Below, piece after piece: positions 56,372-64,000 of a stretch of 64,000 bases of DNA; positions within the stretch are counted from its first letter, which is position 1; every line of letters starts with the position of its first letter. Below the pieces are notes generated by a model that saw only the letters and a program-made list of their open reading frames with translations, made no database searches and was not told where the DNA came from. Source of the stretch: JAQBQB01 sp963757185 (GTDB lineage: Bacteria; Gemmatimonadota; Gemmatimonadetes; Gemmatimonadales; Gemmatimonadaceae); contig CAVWQI010000003.1 in NCBI GenBank assembly GCA_963757185.1, positions 124,001 to 188,000 of the forward strand. Direction: 5' to 3'. Position numbers and translations under genes: made by a program.

Positions 56372-57350
56372 GTGAGATCGCTCGACGAACTGTTCGACGC
56401 GTCGCGCGCCGGAGATCGAAACGCGGCGTCGCGCGTGCTGGCGCGTTCACCGGAGTTGGCGCGGGTCACCGGGCCGCATCCGATCTGGGGGGGAGAGCCG
56501 ACGGCGCTCCACGTCGCCGTCGAGAACGGGCGGGCCGACGTCGCCGCGCTTCTGCTCGAGACCGGCGCCGACCCGAATCACCCGAGCGACAAGTACGACG
56601 GGTGGACGCCGATGCTCATCGCGGCCGGGCGCGAATCGCGAGAGCTCGTCGACCTCCTTCGCGCGCACGGCGCGCACGTCGACGCCTGGGAGGCCGCCGC
56701 GCTCGGCGACCTCACGAGTCTCTCGGAGAATCGTCGAGCTCAACCCAGCCGTCGTCCGCGAGCGCCGCGCGAACGAGGCGCCGCCGCTGCATTTCGCGGC
56801 GACCGTCGACGTCGCGCGGCTGCTCGTCCGTCACGGCGCCGAGCTCGACGCCCTCGACAAGTACGGCGCGACGGCCGCCCGGTCGGCCGCCTACGGCCGT
56901 CGCACGCGGCGCCCTGTTGCGAGATTCCTCATGGACGTGAGCGGCGAGTCCGACGCGTGGCTGGTCGCCGCGATAGACGACGTGGATGGTTTGATGGCGA
57001 TGGCCGAGCGCGGCGCCGACATCCTCACCGCTCGCCGCGGCGGATTGAATCCGGCGAGCGGGTTCGGTGAGACGCCGCTGCACACGGCTGCCGCGCTCGC
57101 AAACCTCGCGACGGTGAGCGTCCTGATCGCGCAGGGCGTGGACGTCGACATTTCGTCGGGACCGAAGGGCGATCGCCCGCTCCACTACGCCGCGAAGCGA
57201 AACGCGCGCGACGTGGTCGACGCGCTGCTGGCGGCCGGCGCGAACCCGCGGCTCAAGGACGCCGACCATGAGGCGACTCCCGCCGATTGGGCGCGCTTCG
57301 CCGGCCACTTCGCGTTGGCCTCGTACTTAGAAGACTTAGAAGTGACCTAA
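56372..57350 (+). pseudogene. Ankyrin-repeat protein with a frame change
   Basis: The GTG at 56372 has GGAGGG six bases upstream. The first 118 residues hold two ankyrin repeats (EPTALHVAVENGRADVAALL, DGWTPMLIAAGRESRELVDL). Near 56725-56726 one extra G shifts the frame; from there RIVELNPAVV and then repeats such as PPLHFAATVDVARLLVRHGA, GETPLHTAAALANLATVSVL and RPLHYAAKRNARDVVDALLA run in one frame to 57350. Corrected, it would be about 325 residues with six or so repeats and no signal peptide, a cytoplasmic protein-binding scaffold. Disruption may be real or a sequencing error. I see no neighbouring partner gene. Confidence 0.75.
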
Positions 57351-57508
57351 CTCACTTAGAAAAGACTCAGAAGCCGTCCGAGCGTCAGGGTGTTGCGAAC
57401 GCCTGTGCCCCTCGTCACAGAGGGTGTGTGCGGGCCGCCCTAGGTGTTCAACCGCCGTTTAGGACACCTTTAGTTGGGCCGCGCGATGGTCGTGCGACCG
57501 TTCAACCC

Positions 57509-58411
57509 ATGACTCTCATGCGCAACCGTCTTCTCGTTTCCTCGCTCGCTCTTCTCTCCGTCGCGTGCACGAACACGCAGGAGCACCGGCGCGCCGACAG
57601 CTCGCTGGCTCTCGTGACGCAGCAGCGCGCGCTCCTCGGCAAGCTCTCGGCGGAACGCGACTCGGTGTCGCAGACGCTCGCCGACGCGAATCTCTTCATC
57701 GGCCGGATCGACAGCTCGATCTCGCGCGTGAAAGGTCTCGGCCCGAGCTCGCGCAAGAAGGTGTCGGAGAGCGGCATCGAGGATCAGCTTCGCGCTCGCA
57801 AGGACATGCTCCGCCGCGTCGACGCGCTCGTCGAGCGCGCGCGCTCTACGGCGCGCGAGGTTACCGATCTCAAAAAGCAGCACGAGCAGCTGCTCGCGGC
57901 AAACGGCACGCTCACCGACCAGAACCGCGCGCTCAAGGATTCGATCGCGGCCGACGTGAGGCACATCGCCGAGTTGATGACGAGCGTCGATCAGCAGGCG
58001 CAGACGATCGTGCTGCTCCAGGGCCGCATCGACGAATTGGGCAAGGAGCTCGAGACCGTCCGCAGCGAGTCGGCGAAGGCCTACTACGTGGTCGGCACGG
58101 AAGACGAGCTTCTTCAGAAGGGTGTGATCACGCGCGAAGGCGGCACGAACCTCCTGGTTCACCGCTTCGGCCGCACGCTCGTTCCGGCGCGCGATCTCAC
58201 GCCGTCGGAGTTCACGGCGATCGACACGCGCGCCGTGCACACGATCGCGCTTCCGGACTCGACGCGGGAATATCAGATCGTCTCGCGGCAGAGCCTCGAC
58301 GATGCGAAAGTCACCACGCGCGACGGCGCGAAGTTCCACGGCCCGCTCCAGATCGCGGAAGCCGACAAGTTCTGGGCGACTTCGAAGTACCTGATCATCG
58401 TCCAGCGCTAG
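57509..58411 (+). CDS. Coiled-coil lipoprotein
   Basis: 300 residues from the ATG at 57509. The leader ends in a lipobox (LLSVACTN), so the protein is probably lipid-anchored outside the cytoplasm. Residues about 40-200 form a long heptad-rich coiled coil (QQRALLGKLSAERDSVSQTL, KKQHEQLLAANGTLTDQNRAL, QTIVLLQGRIDELGKELE). A C-terminal domain of about 100 residues (YYVVGTEDELLQKGVITREG, TIALPDSTREYQIVSRQSLD) completes it. Similar Gemmatimonadota and Bacteroidota lipoproteins are uncharacterised. It might act as a periplasmic spacer. The zinc-finger gene follows 154 bp downstream. Confidence 0.78.
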   Translation: MTLMRNRLLVSSLALLSVACTNTQEHRRADSSLALVTQQRALLGKLSAERDSVSQTLADANLFIGRIDSSISRVKGLGPSSRKKVSESGIEDQLRARKDMLRRVDALVERARSTAREVTDLKKQHEQLLAANGTLTDQNRALKDSIAADVRHIAELMTSVDQQAQTIVLLQGRIDELGKELETVRSESAKAYYVVGTEDELLQKGVITREGGTNLLVHRFGRTLVPARDLTPSEFTAIDTRAVHTIALPDSTREYQIVSRQSLDDAKVTTRDGAKFHGPLQIAEADKFWATSKYLIIVQR

Positions 58412-58565
58412 AGCGCTCCTCACTCGCGCATCGAGCTCGCCTCGGCATCGACTGCCGAGGCGAGTTCGTTTGTACGGCACACCCCCTGCGAAAACCGGCC
58501 GAAGCGGCGCGGCGACGCCGCGTCGAGCGACGCTTGCGCGCCGGCCCCAACAGTGAGGACACGCC

Positions 58566-58760
58566 ATGGCCCAGAACGACCAGGACTTCGAGTGCCGTCA
58601 GTGCGGCGCACATTTCGACTCGCGTGATCAGCTGGACCGCCACACCCGTCAGCAGCACACCGCGCAAGCCGGATCATCGCAGTCCGGATCGTCGTCCGAT
58701 TCTGGACGGCGGCAGGATGGCCAGCAGGGCTTCGACGACGACAGCGATCTGAACAACTAA
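58566..58760 (+). CDS. Small C2H2 zinc-finger protein
   Basis: 64 residues from the ATG at 58566 with GAGGA six bases upstream. Residues 10-31 read CRQCGAHFDSRDQLDRHTR with QQH directly after, giving Cys-x2-Cys-x12-His-x4-His, the classical eukaryotic-type C2H2 finger. The remaining 33 residues are a Ser/Gln/Gly/Asp tail without structure. A single finger of this kind is rare in bacteria; MucR/Ros types have a different spacing and a longer domain. DNA, RNA or protein binding is possible. Two hairpins follow, one with a T-rich end. Confidence 0.75.
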   Translation: MAQNDQDFECRQCGAHFDSRDQLDRHTRQQHTAQAGSSQSGSSSDSGRRQDGQQGFDDDSDLNN

Positions 58761-58821
58761 GTTCGCCCGCCGCCGCGTCGATTTCGACGCGGGCGGCGCC
58801 GACGAGCTTTTCTTGCGCGCC

Positions 58822-58861
58822 GGGCGCGAGGCTTCGAGCCTCGCGCCCAGCGCTTATTTTT
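58822..58861 (+). terminator. Probable terminator after the zinc-finger gene
   Basis: A perfect 12-bp stem GGGCGCGAGGCT / AGCCTCGCGCCC with a TCG loop is followed by a T-rich stretch (ATTTTTT) about ten bases on. A weaker GC hairpin precedes it (58765-58799). The rest of 58761-59019 shows no gene. Confidence 0.65.
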
Positions 58862-59019
58862 TGGGTGCCCTAAAGAATCGTCAGGTTGCGGACCCGCGGT
58901 GCCCAGACAACTGGACTCGTCCCGCGCAGCCTGCCAACATAGGGTCTGCCGCCCGCGTAACGGTTCTGTCTGAAGCCGGGCCGTAAGCCGTTTCTCCCCT
59001 TTCCGAGCAACACCCCGCC

Positions 59020-61527
59020 GTGTCGTCACCCACCAAACAACAGACTCGCCGCGCCTCGTATACCGGCCCCACCCGCGACTCCGGAACGGGATCGAGCGGG
59101 TCACCGGTCGGCAATCGGCTGCTCCCCTTCGTCGTTCTCCTTTTCATTGGAAGCGGCTGCGCAGCGCTGATTTACGAGATCGTCTGGTTTCAGCTCCTGA
59201 GTCTCATCATCGGATCGTCGGCGGTGTCGCTCGGAGTGCTGCTTGGCACGTTCATGGGCGGCATGTGCATCGGTAGCCTCTACCTCTCCCGTTTCGTGTC
59301 GCGCCGTCAACACCCGCTCCGCGTTTACGCGTTGCTGGAGTTGGCGATCGCCGGCTTCGGTCTGCTCGTGTTGTGGGGATTGCCGTACGCCGGCGGCTTG
59401 TACTTCGCGATCGCGCTGCACGGCACGGCTGATCTGCTGGTCCGCGGGCTCTTCTGCGCGCTCTGCCTGCTGCCGCCGACGCTCCTCATGGGCGCGACGC
59501 TCCCGGCGATCGCCCGTTGGGTGGAGACGACCCCCGAAGGCGTTGCCTGGCTGGGCTTCTTCTACGGCGGCAACATCGCCGGCGCGGTGCTCGGCTGCGT
59601 GCTCGCCGGCTTCTACCTCCTGCGCGTTCACGACATGGCCGTGGCGACCTACGTCGCCGTCGCGATCGATGTGATCGTCGCGGGGATCAGCATCGCGCTC
59701 GCTCGCGCCACCGCCTATCCGGGCGCGGATGACGAGACCGCCGATGCTCCGGAGACCGGATCGATCGTTCCGGCCGGCGCCTGGCCGGTGTACGTCGCGA
59801 TCGGACTATCCGGAGCAACGGCCCTCGCCGCCGAGGCGGTGTGGACGCGACTGCTGTCGTTGCTGCTCGGCGCGACGACGTACACGTTCTCGCTGATCCT
59901 CGCCGCGTTCCTGCTCGGGCTGGGTCTCGGGAGCACCGTCGGTTCCGTCGTTGCGCGGACGGCCAAACAGCCGCGGCTCGCGCTCGGCGTGTGTCAACTG
60001 CTGCTTACCGGCGCGATCGCGTGGGCCGCGTACTCGATGACCAAGATCCTTCCATATTGGCCTGTGAGTCCGGGCCTGGCCGTCGACGCCACACCGACGT
60101 TCCAGATCGATCTGGTTCGGTGCATCTGGTCGGTCTTCCCGGCGGCGGTGCTCTGGGGAGCGAGCTTCCCGCTGGCTCTCGCGGCCGTGGGGCGCGGTGC
60201 AAAGGATCCGGCGCGACTCGTCGGCAGCGTGTACGCCGCCAACACCATCGGTGGAATCATCGGCGCGCTTTTCGGCAGCTTGCTGATCATCGCGTGGCTA
60301 GGCACTCGAACCTCGCAGCGCCTGTTGATCGCCGTGGCGGCGTTGAGCGCGTTGATCACGCTCGTTCCGGTCGCCGTCGAGGGCATGTCGAAGCTGACGA
60401 CCACGCCTCGCCGCAGCTGGCTCGGCGTGGCGACGGCGGCGATCGCCGTCCTGCTGATGATGAGCGTGCCCCCCGTGCCGCCTTTGCTGGTCGGGTACGG
60501 CCGCTGGTTCGCGACGCGTCTCGAAAACGCCAACGATTTCATCTACGTCGGCGAAGGGATGACGGCGTCGGTGGCCGTCTCACAACTCTCGAACGGCGTG
60601 CTGAACTACCACAACGCCGGCAAAGTACAGGCGTCGAGCGAACCCCAGGACATGCGGCTGCAACGCATGCTCGGCCACCTGACGACACTGTTGCCGCCGC
60701 ATCCCAGCTCGGTGCTCGTCATCGGCTGCGGCGCCGGCGTGACGGCGGGCGCGGTCAGCATCGATCCGGCGCTGCAGAGCGAAACGATCGCCGAGATCGA
60801 GCCGCTGGTGCCGGCGGTCGTGTCGAAGTATTTCGGCGCGCACAACTACAACGTCGTGACGAACCCCAAGGTGCACGTCGAGATCGACGACGCGCGTCAT
60901 TTTATTCTCACGACGAAGCAGAAGTTCGACGCGGTCACGTCCGATCCACTCGATCCGTGGGTGAAGGGAGCCGCCACGCTCTACACGAAGGAGTTTTTCG
61001 ACGTCGTGAAGGAGCATCTCAACCCGGGCGGCGTCGTGACGCTGTTCGTGCAGCTCTACGAGAGCAGCCCCGAAGCGGTGAAGAGCGAAGTCGCGACGTT
61101 CTTCCAGGCGTTCCCGAACGGCGTCGTCTTCGGCAACACGAACAACGGTGCGGGCTACGACCTCGTGCTCGTCGGACAAATGGGCCCGATGCACATCAAC
61201 GTCGACGACATCGAGCAACGGCTCCAGAGCCCGCAGTACGCGCAGGTCGCGCAGTCGCTTCACGAGATCGGCATCAACTCGGCGACCGAACTGTTCGCGA
61301 CGTTCGCCGGGAACGAGCCGATGCTGCGGCCGTGGCTCGCCGATGCGCAGATCAATCACGACCGGAACCTGCGGCTCCAATTCCTGGCCGGCCTCGGATT
61401 GAATCGCTACGACCAGGCGACCATCTACAGCCAGATGCTCCAGTACCGCCGCTTCCCCGACAATCTGTTCTCGGCGTCGCCCGAGCGACTCGCGAAGATC
61501 CGCATGGCGACGGGCGGAGCGGAGTAG
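59020..61527 (+). CDS. Membrane-fused spermidine-synthase-like protein
   Basis: 835 residues from the GTG at 59020. The first 500 residues hold about 12-14 hydrophobic helices (FVVLLFIGSGCAALIYEIVW at the start, YGGNIAGAVLGCVLAGFYLL). The last 320 resemble a Rossmann-type spermidine synthase domain: SVLVIGCGAGVTAGAV (SAM-type loop), IAEIEPLVPAV (acidic ligand), VHVEIDDARHF and VTSDPLDPW (catalytic-region Asp). Such fused proteins are widespread in soil bacteria and are of unknown substrate; some may make or export polyamine-like compounds. A large inverted repeat lies right behind the gene. Confidence 0.85.
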   Translation: MSSPTKQQTRRASYTGPTRDSGTGSSGSPVGNRLLPFVVLLFIGSGCAALIYEIVWFQLLSLIIGSSAVSLGVLLGTFMGGMCIGSLYLSRFVSRRQHPLRVYALLELAIAGFGLLVLWGLPYAGGLYFAIALHGTADLLVRGLFCALCLLPPTLLMGATLPAIARWVETTPEGVAWLGFFYGGNIAGAVLGCVLAGFYLLRVHDMAVATYVAVAIDVIVAGISIALARATAYPGADDETADAPETGSIVPAGAWPVYVAIGLSGATALAAEAVWTRLLSLLLGATTYTFSLILAAFLLGLGLGSTVGSVVARTAKQPRLALGVCQLLLTGAIAWAAYSMTKILPYWPVSPGLAVDATPTFQIDLVRCIWSVFPAAVLWGASFPLALAAVGRGAKDPARLVGSVYAANTIGGIIGALFGSLLIIAWLGTRTSQRLLIAVAALSALITLVPVAVEGMSKLTTTPRRSWLGVATAAIAVLLMMSVPPVPPLLVGYGRWFATRLENANDFIYVGEGMTASVAVSQLSNGVLNYHNAGKVQASSEPQDMRLQRMLGHLTTLLPPHPSSVLVIGCGAGVTAGAVSIDPALQSETIAEIEPLVPAVVSKYFGAHNYNVVTNPKVHVEIDDARHFILTTKQKFDAVTSDPLDPWVKGAATLYTKEFFDVVKEHLNPGGVVTLFVQLYESSPEAVKSEVATFFQAFPNGVVFGNTNNGAGYDLVLVGQMGPMHINVDDIEQRLQSPQYAQVAQSLHEIGINSATELFATFAGNEPMLRPWLADAQINHDRNLRLQFLAGLGLNRYDQATIYSQMLQYRRFPDNLFSASPERLAKIRMATGGAE

Positions 61528-61534
61528 GGAACAG

Positions 61535-61607
61535 CCGGTCTCAGGTCACTGGTCTCCGGTCACCGGTGTACGAAGCCGGAGACCTGAGACCGGAGACCTG
61601 AGACCGG
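61535..61607. repeat. Inverted repeat of GGTCTC-containing units
   Basis: Left arm 61535-61566 and right arm 61576-61607 (32 nt each) match as inverted repeats at 28 of 32 positions. The right arm contains two tandem copies of GGAGACCTGAGACC. It is likely to form a strong hairpin behind the spermidine-synthase-like gene, either a terminator-like structure or a dispersed palindromic repeat. Confidence 0.65.
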
Positions 61608-61630
61608 ACTCGACGGCTTACCTTCCCGTC

Positions 61631-62860
61631 GTGCTCTCCGCCGCCACCCCCCGCACGTCCGATCTGATCCGGCACGGCCAGCCGGAGTTTCGTCGAACCA
61701 CGTTCGCTCTGTTCGCCGCCGGTTTCGCCACGTTCGCGCTGCTCTACTGCGTGCAACCGCTGATGCCGGTGTTCGCGCGCGACTTTCATGTGAGCGGCGC
61801 CGAGAGCAGCCTCCCGCTGTCGCTCACGACGGGATTCCTCGCGCCGGCGTTGATCGTCGCGGGCACGTTTTCCGAGGCGCGTGGTCGCGTGCCGCTGATG
61901 CTCAGCTCACTGCTGGCGGCCGCGCTTCTCACGATCGCATGCGCGCTCGCGCCGCGGTGGGGAGTGCTGCTGGCGCTGCGCGCGCTCGCCGGAATTTCCT
62001 TCGCCGGACTACCGGCGATCTCGATGGCCTATCTCAGCGAAGAAGTGCACCCGAACTCGATCGGGTTGGCGATGGGTCTGGCGATCGGCGGCAACGGCCT
62101 CGGAGGAATGAGCGGCCGGCTGCTCACGGCGCTCGTCGCCGACCTGCTGTCGTGGCGCTGGGCGCTGGCCGTGACTGGGGCACTCGGGGTCTTGGCGACG
62201 CTCGTCGCCTGGCGGACGCTTCCGCCCTCGCGCCACTTCAAGCCGCATCCGCTGCGAATCGGCGCGCTGTCGTTCACGTTCTGGGAGCAGCTGCGCGATG
62301 CGCGGCTTGTGCCGCTCTACTGCGAGGGCTTTCTGCTCGGCGGCGCGTTCGTGGCGACGTACAACTACGTCACCTATCACCTTCTCGCCGAGCCGTACTC
62401 TCTGAGTCACGCGGCGGTGGGATTCATCTTCGTCGTCTACCTGGTCGGAATCGTCGCGTCGGCCTGGATCGGATCGATCGCCGATCGAGCGGGCAGACGA
62501 TTCGTTCTGGCCGGAATGGCCGTTCTGATGCTTGCCGGTATCGCGCTCACGACGCTTCGACCGCTCGCGCTGGTGATTACCGGCGTCGCCGTCGTCACGT
62601 TCGGGTTTTTCGGCGGACACTCGGTGGCGAGCAGTTGGGTCGGATTGCGTGCGAAACACGCGAAGGCGCAGGCGGCCGCGCTCTACCTGTTCTTCTATTA
62701 TCTCGGATCGAGCGTCGTCGGCTCGACCGGCGGGCTGTTTTGGGATCGCTGGCGATGGCCGGGAGTGGCGGGGTTCGTCGCGGCGTTGTCGGTGACGTCC
62801 TTCGTCGTGGCGCTCGGACTCTCTGGTTCGCCGGTGCCGTCGGCCGCTCCCGCGGTCTGA
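61631..62860 (+). CDS. MFS transporter (YnfM/arabinose-efflux type)
   Basis: 409 residues from the GTG at 61631. Twelve hydrophobic segments and the typical MFS pattern are visible: ALLYCVQPLMPVFARDFHV, FSEARGRVPLMLSSLLAAA, AGLPAISMAYLSEEVHPNS and SIADRAGRRFVLAGM. The subfamily exports drugs or sugars; substrate unknown. The stop overlaps the YbaK-type start by one base (TGATG), so the two are co-translated. Confidence 0.88.
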   Translation: MLSAATPRTSDLIRHGQPEFRRTTFALFAAGFATFALLYCVQPLMPVFARDFHVSGAESSLPLSLTTGFLAPALIVAGTFSEARGRVPLMLSSLLAAALLTIACALAPRWGVLLALRALAGISFAGLPAISMAYLSEEVHPNSIGLAMGLAIGGNGLGGMSGRLLTALVADLLSWRWALAVTGALGVLATLVAWRTLPPSRHFKPHPLRIGALSFTFWEQLRDARLVPLYCEGFLLGGAFVATYNYVTYHLLAEPYSLSHAAVGFIFVVYLVGIVASAWIGSIADRAGRRFVLAGMAVLMLAGIALTTLRPLALVITGVAVVTFGFFGGHSVASSWVGLRAKHAKAQAAALYLFFYYLGSSVVGSTGGLFWDRWRWPGVAGFVAALSVTSFVVALGLSGSPVPSAAPAV

Positions 62861-63255
62861 TGCGATCGCCCGACGAGCTCTGCGCGATGTTCGATCGCCT
62901 CGGGTTGGCGTACGAGCGCCACCAGCACGCGCCGGTGCATACGTGCCAGGAAGCCGAGTCCGCGATTCAGGCGAGCGACTCGGTGCAGACCAAGAACCTC
63001 TTTCTCCGCGACAAGCGCGGCCGCCGCCACTTTCTGCTCGTCACGACGTGCGCGAAGGCGGTCGACGTCAAGCGATTTGCCGAGACCGCCGCCGCGGATC
63101 ACCTGAGCTTCGGGTCGCCTGACCGCCTGATGCGCCACCTTGGCGTCGAGCCTGGTTCGGTCACCGTCTTCGGGCTCGTTCTCGAGCAGACGGGGCACAC
63201 GCCGCGCGTGGTTACCGTAGAGACGAGGCCGCTTGGGCCGCTGACAGGTCTCTGA
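62860..63255 (+). CDS. YbaK/ProX-type aminoacyl-tRNA deacylase, short C-terminus
   Basis: 131 residues from the ATG at 62860. The YbaK/EbsC fold is recognisable: YERHQHAPVHTCQEAE, TKNLFLRDKRGRRHFLLV (the family's KNLFLRD), DHLSFGSPDRLMRHLGVEPG and SVTVFGL. Family members hydrolyse mischarged Ala- or Cys-tRNA. The usual ending (a strand, then a helix of about 30 residues with an HP[LD]-type motif) is replaced by TGHTPRVVTVETRPLGPLTG and a stop, so it is shorter than normal (about 160). An indel near the end or real truncation is possible. Coupled to the MFS gene. Confidence 0.75.
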   Translation: MRSPDELCAMFDRLGLAYERHQHAPVHTCQEAESAIQASDSVQTKNLFLRDKRGRRHFLLVTTCAKAVDVKRFAETAAADHLSFGSPDRLMRHLGVEPGSVTVFGLVLEQTGHTPRVVTVETRPLGPLTGL

Positions 63256-63337
63256 CAGGAAGAGCGATCTTCGCCGTTCGTCCCCTGTCTGCCCGTCGCC
63301 GAGCAAGACGAACGATCCTTGCACTTTGGGGGTGGTG

Positions 63338-63793
63338 ATGACCGTCCCATCCACCACTGGGCCGCAGGGCTTCGACTGGTTTCGCCGATTCGCGCAGCGC
63401 TTCGCGCGTTCGGTGGGCTCGCCGTGGGCATTCGCCGCGGCGCTCGCGGTCGTACTGGCGTGGGCGGTGGCCGGTCCGATCTTCGGATTCTCGAACGCGT
63501 GGCAGCTGATCATCAATACCGGTACCACCATCATGACCTTTCTGATGGTGTTCGTGATTCAGAATACGCAGAACCGCGACTCGCAGGTGACGCAGCTCAA
63601 GCTCGACGAGCTGATTCGCGCGATCCGTCCGGCGCGCAACGAGCTGGTGAACATGGAAGGACTGAGCGACGAGGATCTGCTCGCGCTTCAACGGCAGTTC
63701 GAGGAGTTGCGCCGGCGCGCCGAGGCGCATCGTTTGTCGCGGCGTCGCGCGACGGACAGGCGGGCTGACGACGCGCAGCAGGCGATGGAATAG
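63338..63793 (+). CDS. Low-affinity iron permease family membrane protein
   Basis: 151 residues from the ATG at 63338, after a G-rich tract. Two membrane helices (SPWAFAAALAVVLAWAVAGP, WQLIINTGTTIMTFLMVFVI) are followed by QNTQNRDSQVTQLKLDELIR, the hallmark of PF04120 proteins. A charged coiled-coil-like tail ends it. Eukaryotic Fet4-type relatives carry iron; the small bacterial ones are usually only a module and their transport activity is unproven. Standing alone, it precedes a hairpin and a convergent gene. Confidence 0.85.
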   Translation: MTVPSTTGPQGFDWFRRFAQRFARSVGSPWAFAAALAVVLAWAVAGPIFGFSNAWQLIINTGTTIMTFLMVFVIQNTQNRDSQVTQLKLDELIRAIRPARNELVNMEGLSDEDLLALQRQFEELRRRAEAHRLSRRRATDRRADDAQQAME

Positions 63794-63852
63794 GCGGGCT
63801 CAGTCGCCCGCAACTGAGCTGACTCGGCGCGCCGCTTGACCGCCCACACGGG

Positions 63853-63896
63853 CGATCGGCCACTCCGACGGGACCACTGGTCCCCGTCGCCGATCG
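63853..63896. terminator. Intergenic stem-loop between convergent genes
   Basis: CGATCGGC (63853-63860) pairs with GCCGATCG (63889-63896), and GACGGGACCA (63867-63876) pairs with TGGTCCCCGTC (63878-63888, one bulge). It may terminate from both sides, but there is no T-tract. The 63794-63943 spacer shows nothing else. Confidence 0.4.
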
Positions 63897-63943
63897 AACG
63901 AGCCGCCCAGAGAGTCTAACTGGTGACGCCGGCGATCGTCCGG

Positions 63944-64000
63944 CTACGGAACGTCGACGAGACATACGCTTCCACGCGACTCGGCATACGTAAGGATGCG
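63944..64000 (-). CDS. Possible C-terminal end of a gene entering from the right
   Basis: An open minus-strand reading frame of 18 codons (RILTYAESRGSVCLVDVP) ends in TAG at 63946-63944. Its position behind the stem-loop fits a convergent gene. Too short to name; the plus strand is also open here. Confidence 0.25.
   Translation of the reverse strand, partial: RILTYAESRGSVCLVDVP

Noticed and set aside
61535..61607. CRISPR array
   Set aside because: The units are inverted and adjacent, without spacers or cas genes.

Overview
This is a GC-rich window of densely packed, uninterrupted protein-coding genes. It contains no rRNA, tRNA or CRISPR array that I could find. The content suggests a soil-type Gemmatimonadota bacterium: a SusC-like receptor without SusD, lipoproteins with Ig-like and RCC1 repeats, many secreted peptidases, a DUF5916 barrel protein, and an exopolysaccharide locus together with a PEP-CTERM protein. 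That placement is inferred from gene content only.

Layout. 1-9340 is an exopolysaccharide locus: a family-4 glycosyltransferase cut by the window edge, an ATP-grasp enzyme, a Wzy/O-antigen-ligase-like membrane protein, a family-2 glycosyltransferase, a low-molecular-weight tyrosine phosphatase, a phosphoglycosyl transferase, a Wzc-like tyrosine autokinase and a Wza-like export protein. 9791-15088 encodes an Ig/RCC1-repeat lipoprotein followed by a SusC-like receptor. 15486-19449 is a signalling block: a degenerate receiver-GGDEF protein, an NtrC-type sigma-54 activator and a soluble histidine kinase. 19537-36938 mixes housekeeping and secreted enzymes: glutaminyl-tRNA synthetase, TraB/GumN, DUF1611, a cyanophycinase-like fusion, DinB, a multicopper oxidase with reversed motif order, a serine hydrolase, a Tat-exported SDR, a metallo-beta-lactamase-fold enzyme, an MFS carrier and an M55 peptidase. 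36914-40738 holds a membrane protein, a PEP-CTERM protein, a STAS protein and a sigma-region-2/FecR fusion. 40776-58760 holds an orphan receiver, M28 and S9 peptidases, a DUF5916 protein, a ParB-like protein coupled to a D-cysteine-desulfhydrase-type enzyme, a TonB receptor with a propeller partner, an ankyrin protein, a coiled-coil lipoprotein and a C2H2 zinc-finger peptide. 59020-63793 holds a membrane-fused spermidine-synthase-like protein, an MFS carrier, a YbaK-type protein and an iron-permease-family protein.

Main observation. Four separate genes or operons (wza-wzc, the NtrC-type activator itself, the PEP-CTERM gene and the STAS gene) have a sigma-54-like -24/-12 element. About 80-150 bp further upstream each carries the same ten-base word, GTTGCCGKKT. 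The PEP-CTERM and STAS elements both lie exactly 88 nt before their start codons. This looks like one sigma-54 regulon joining exopolysaccharide export, a PEP-CTERM surface protein and a STAS regulator under the activator at 16738-18312. No exosortase gene is in the window.

Quality note. At least four genes (glutaminyl-tRNA synthetase, a GlsB-like protein, a propeller protein and an ankyrin protein) are broken by single-base frame changes while coding similarity continues in the next frame. A common cause such as residual long-read indel errors is more likely than four independent pseudogenes.
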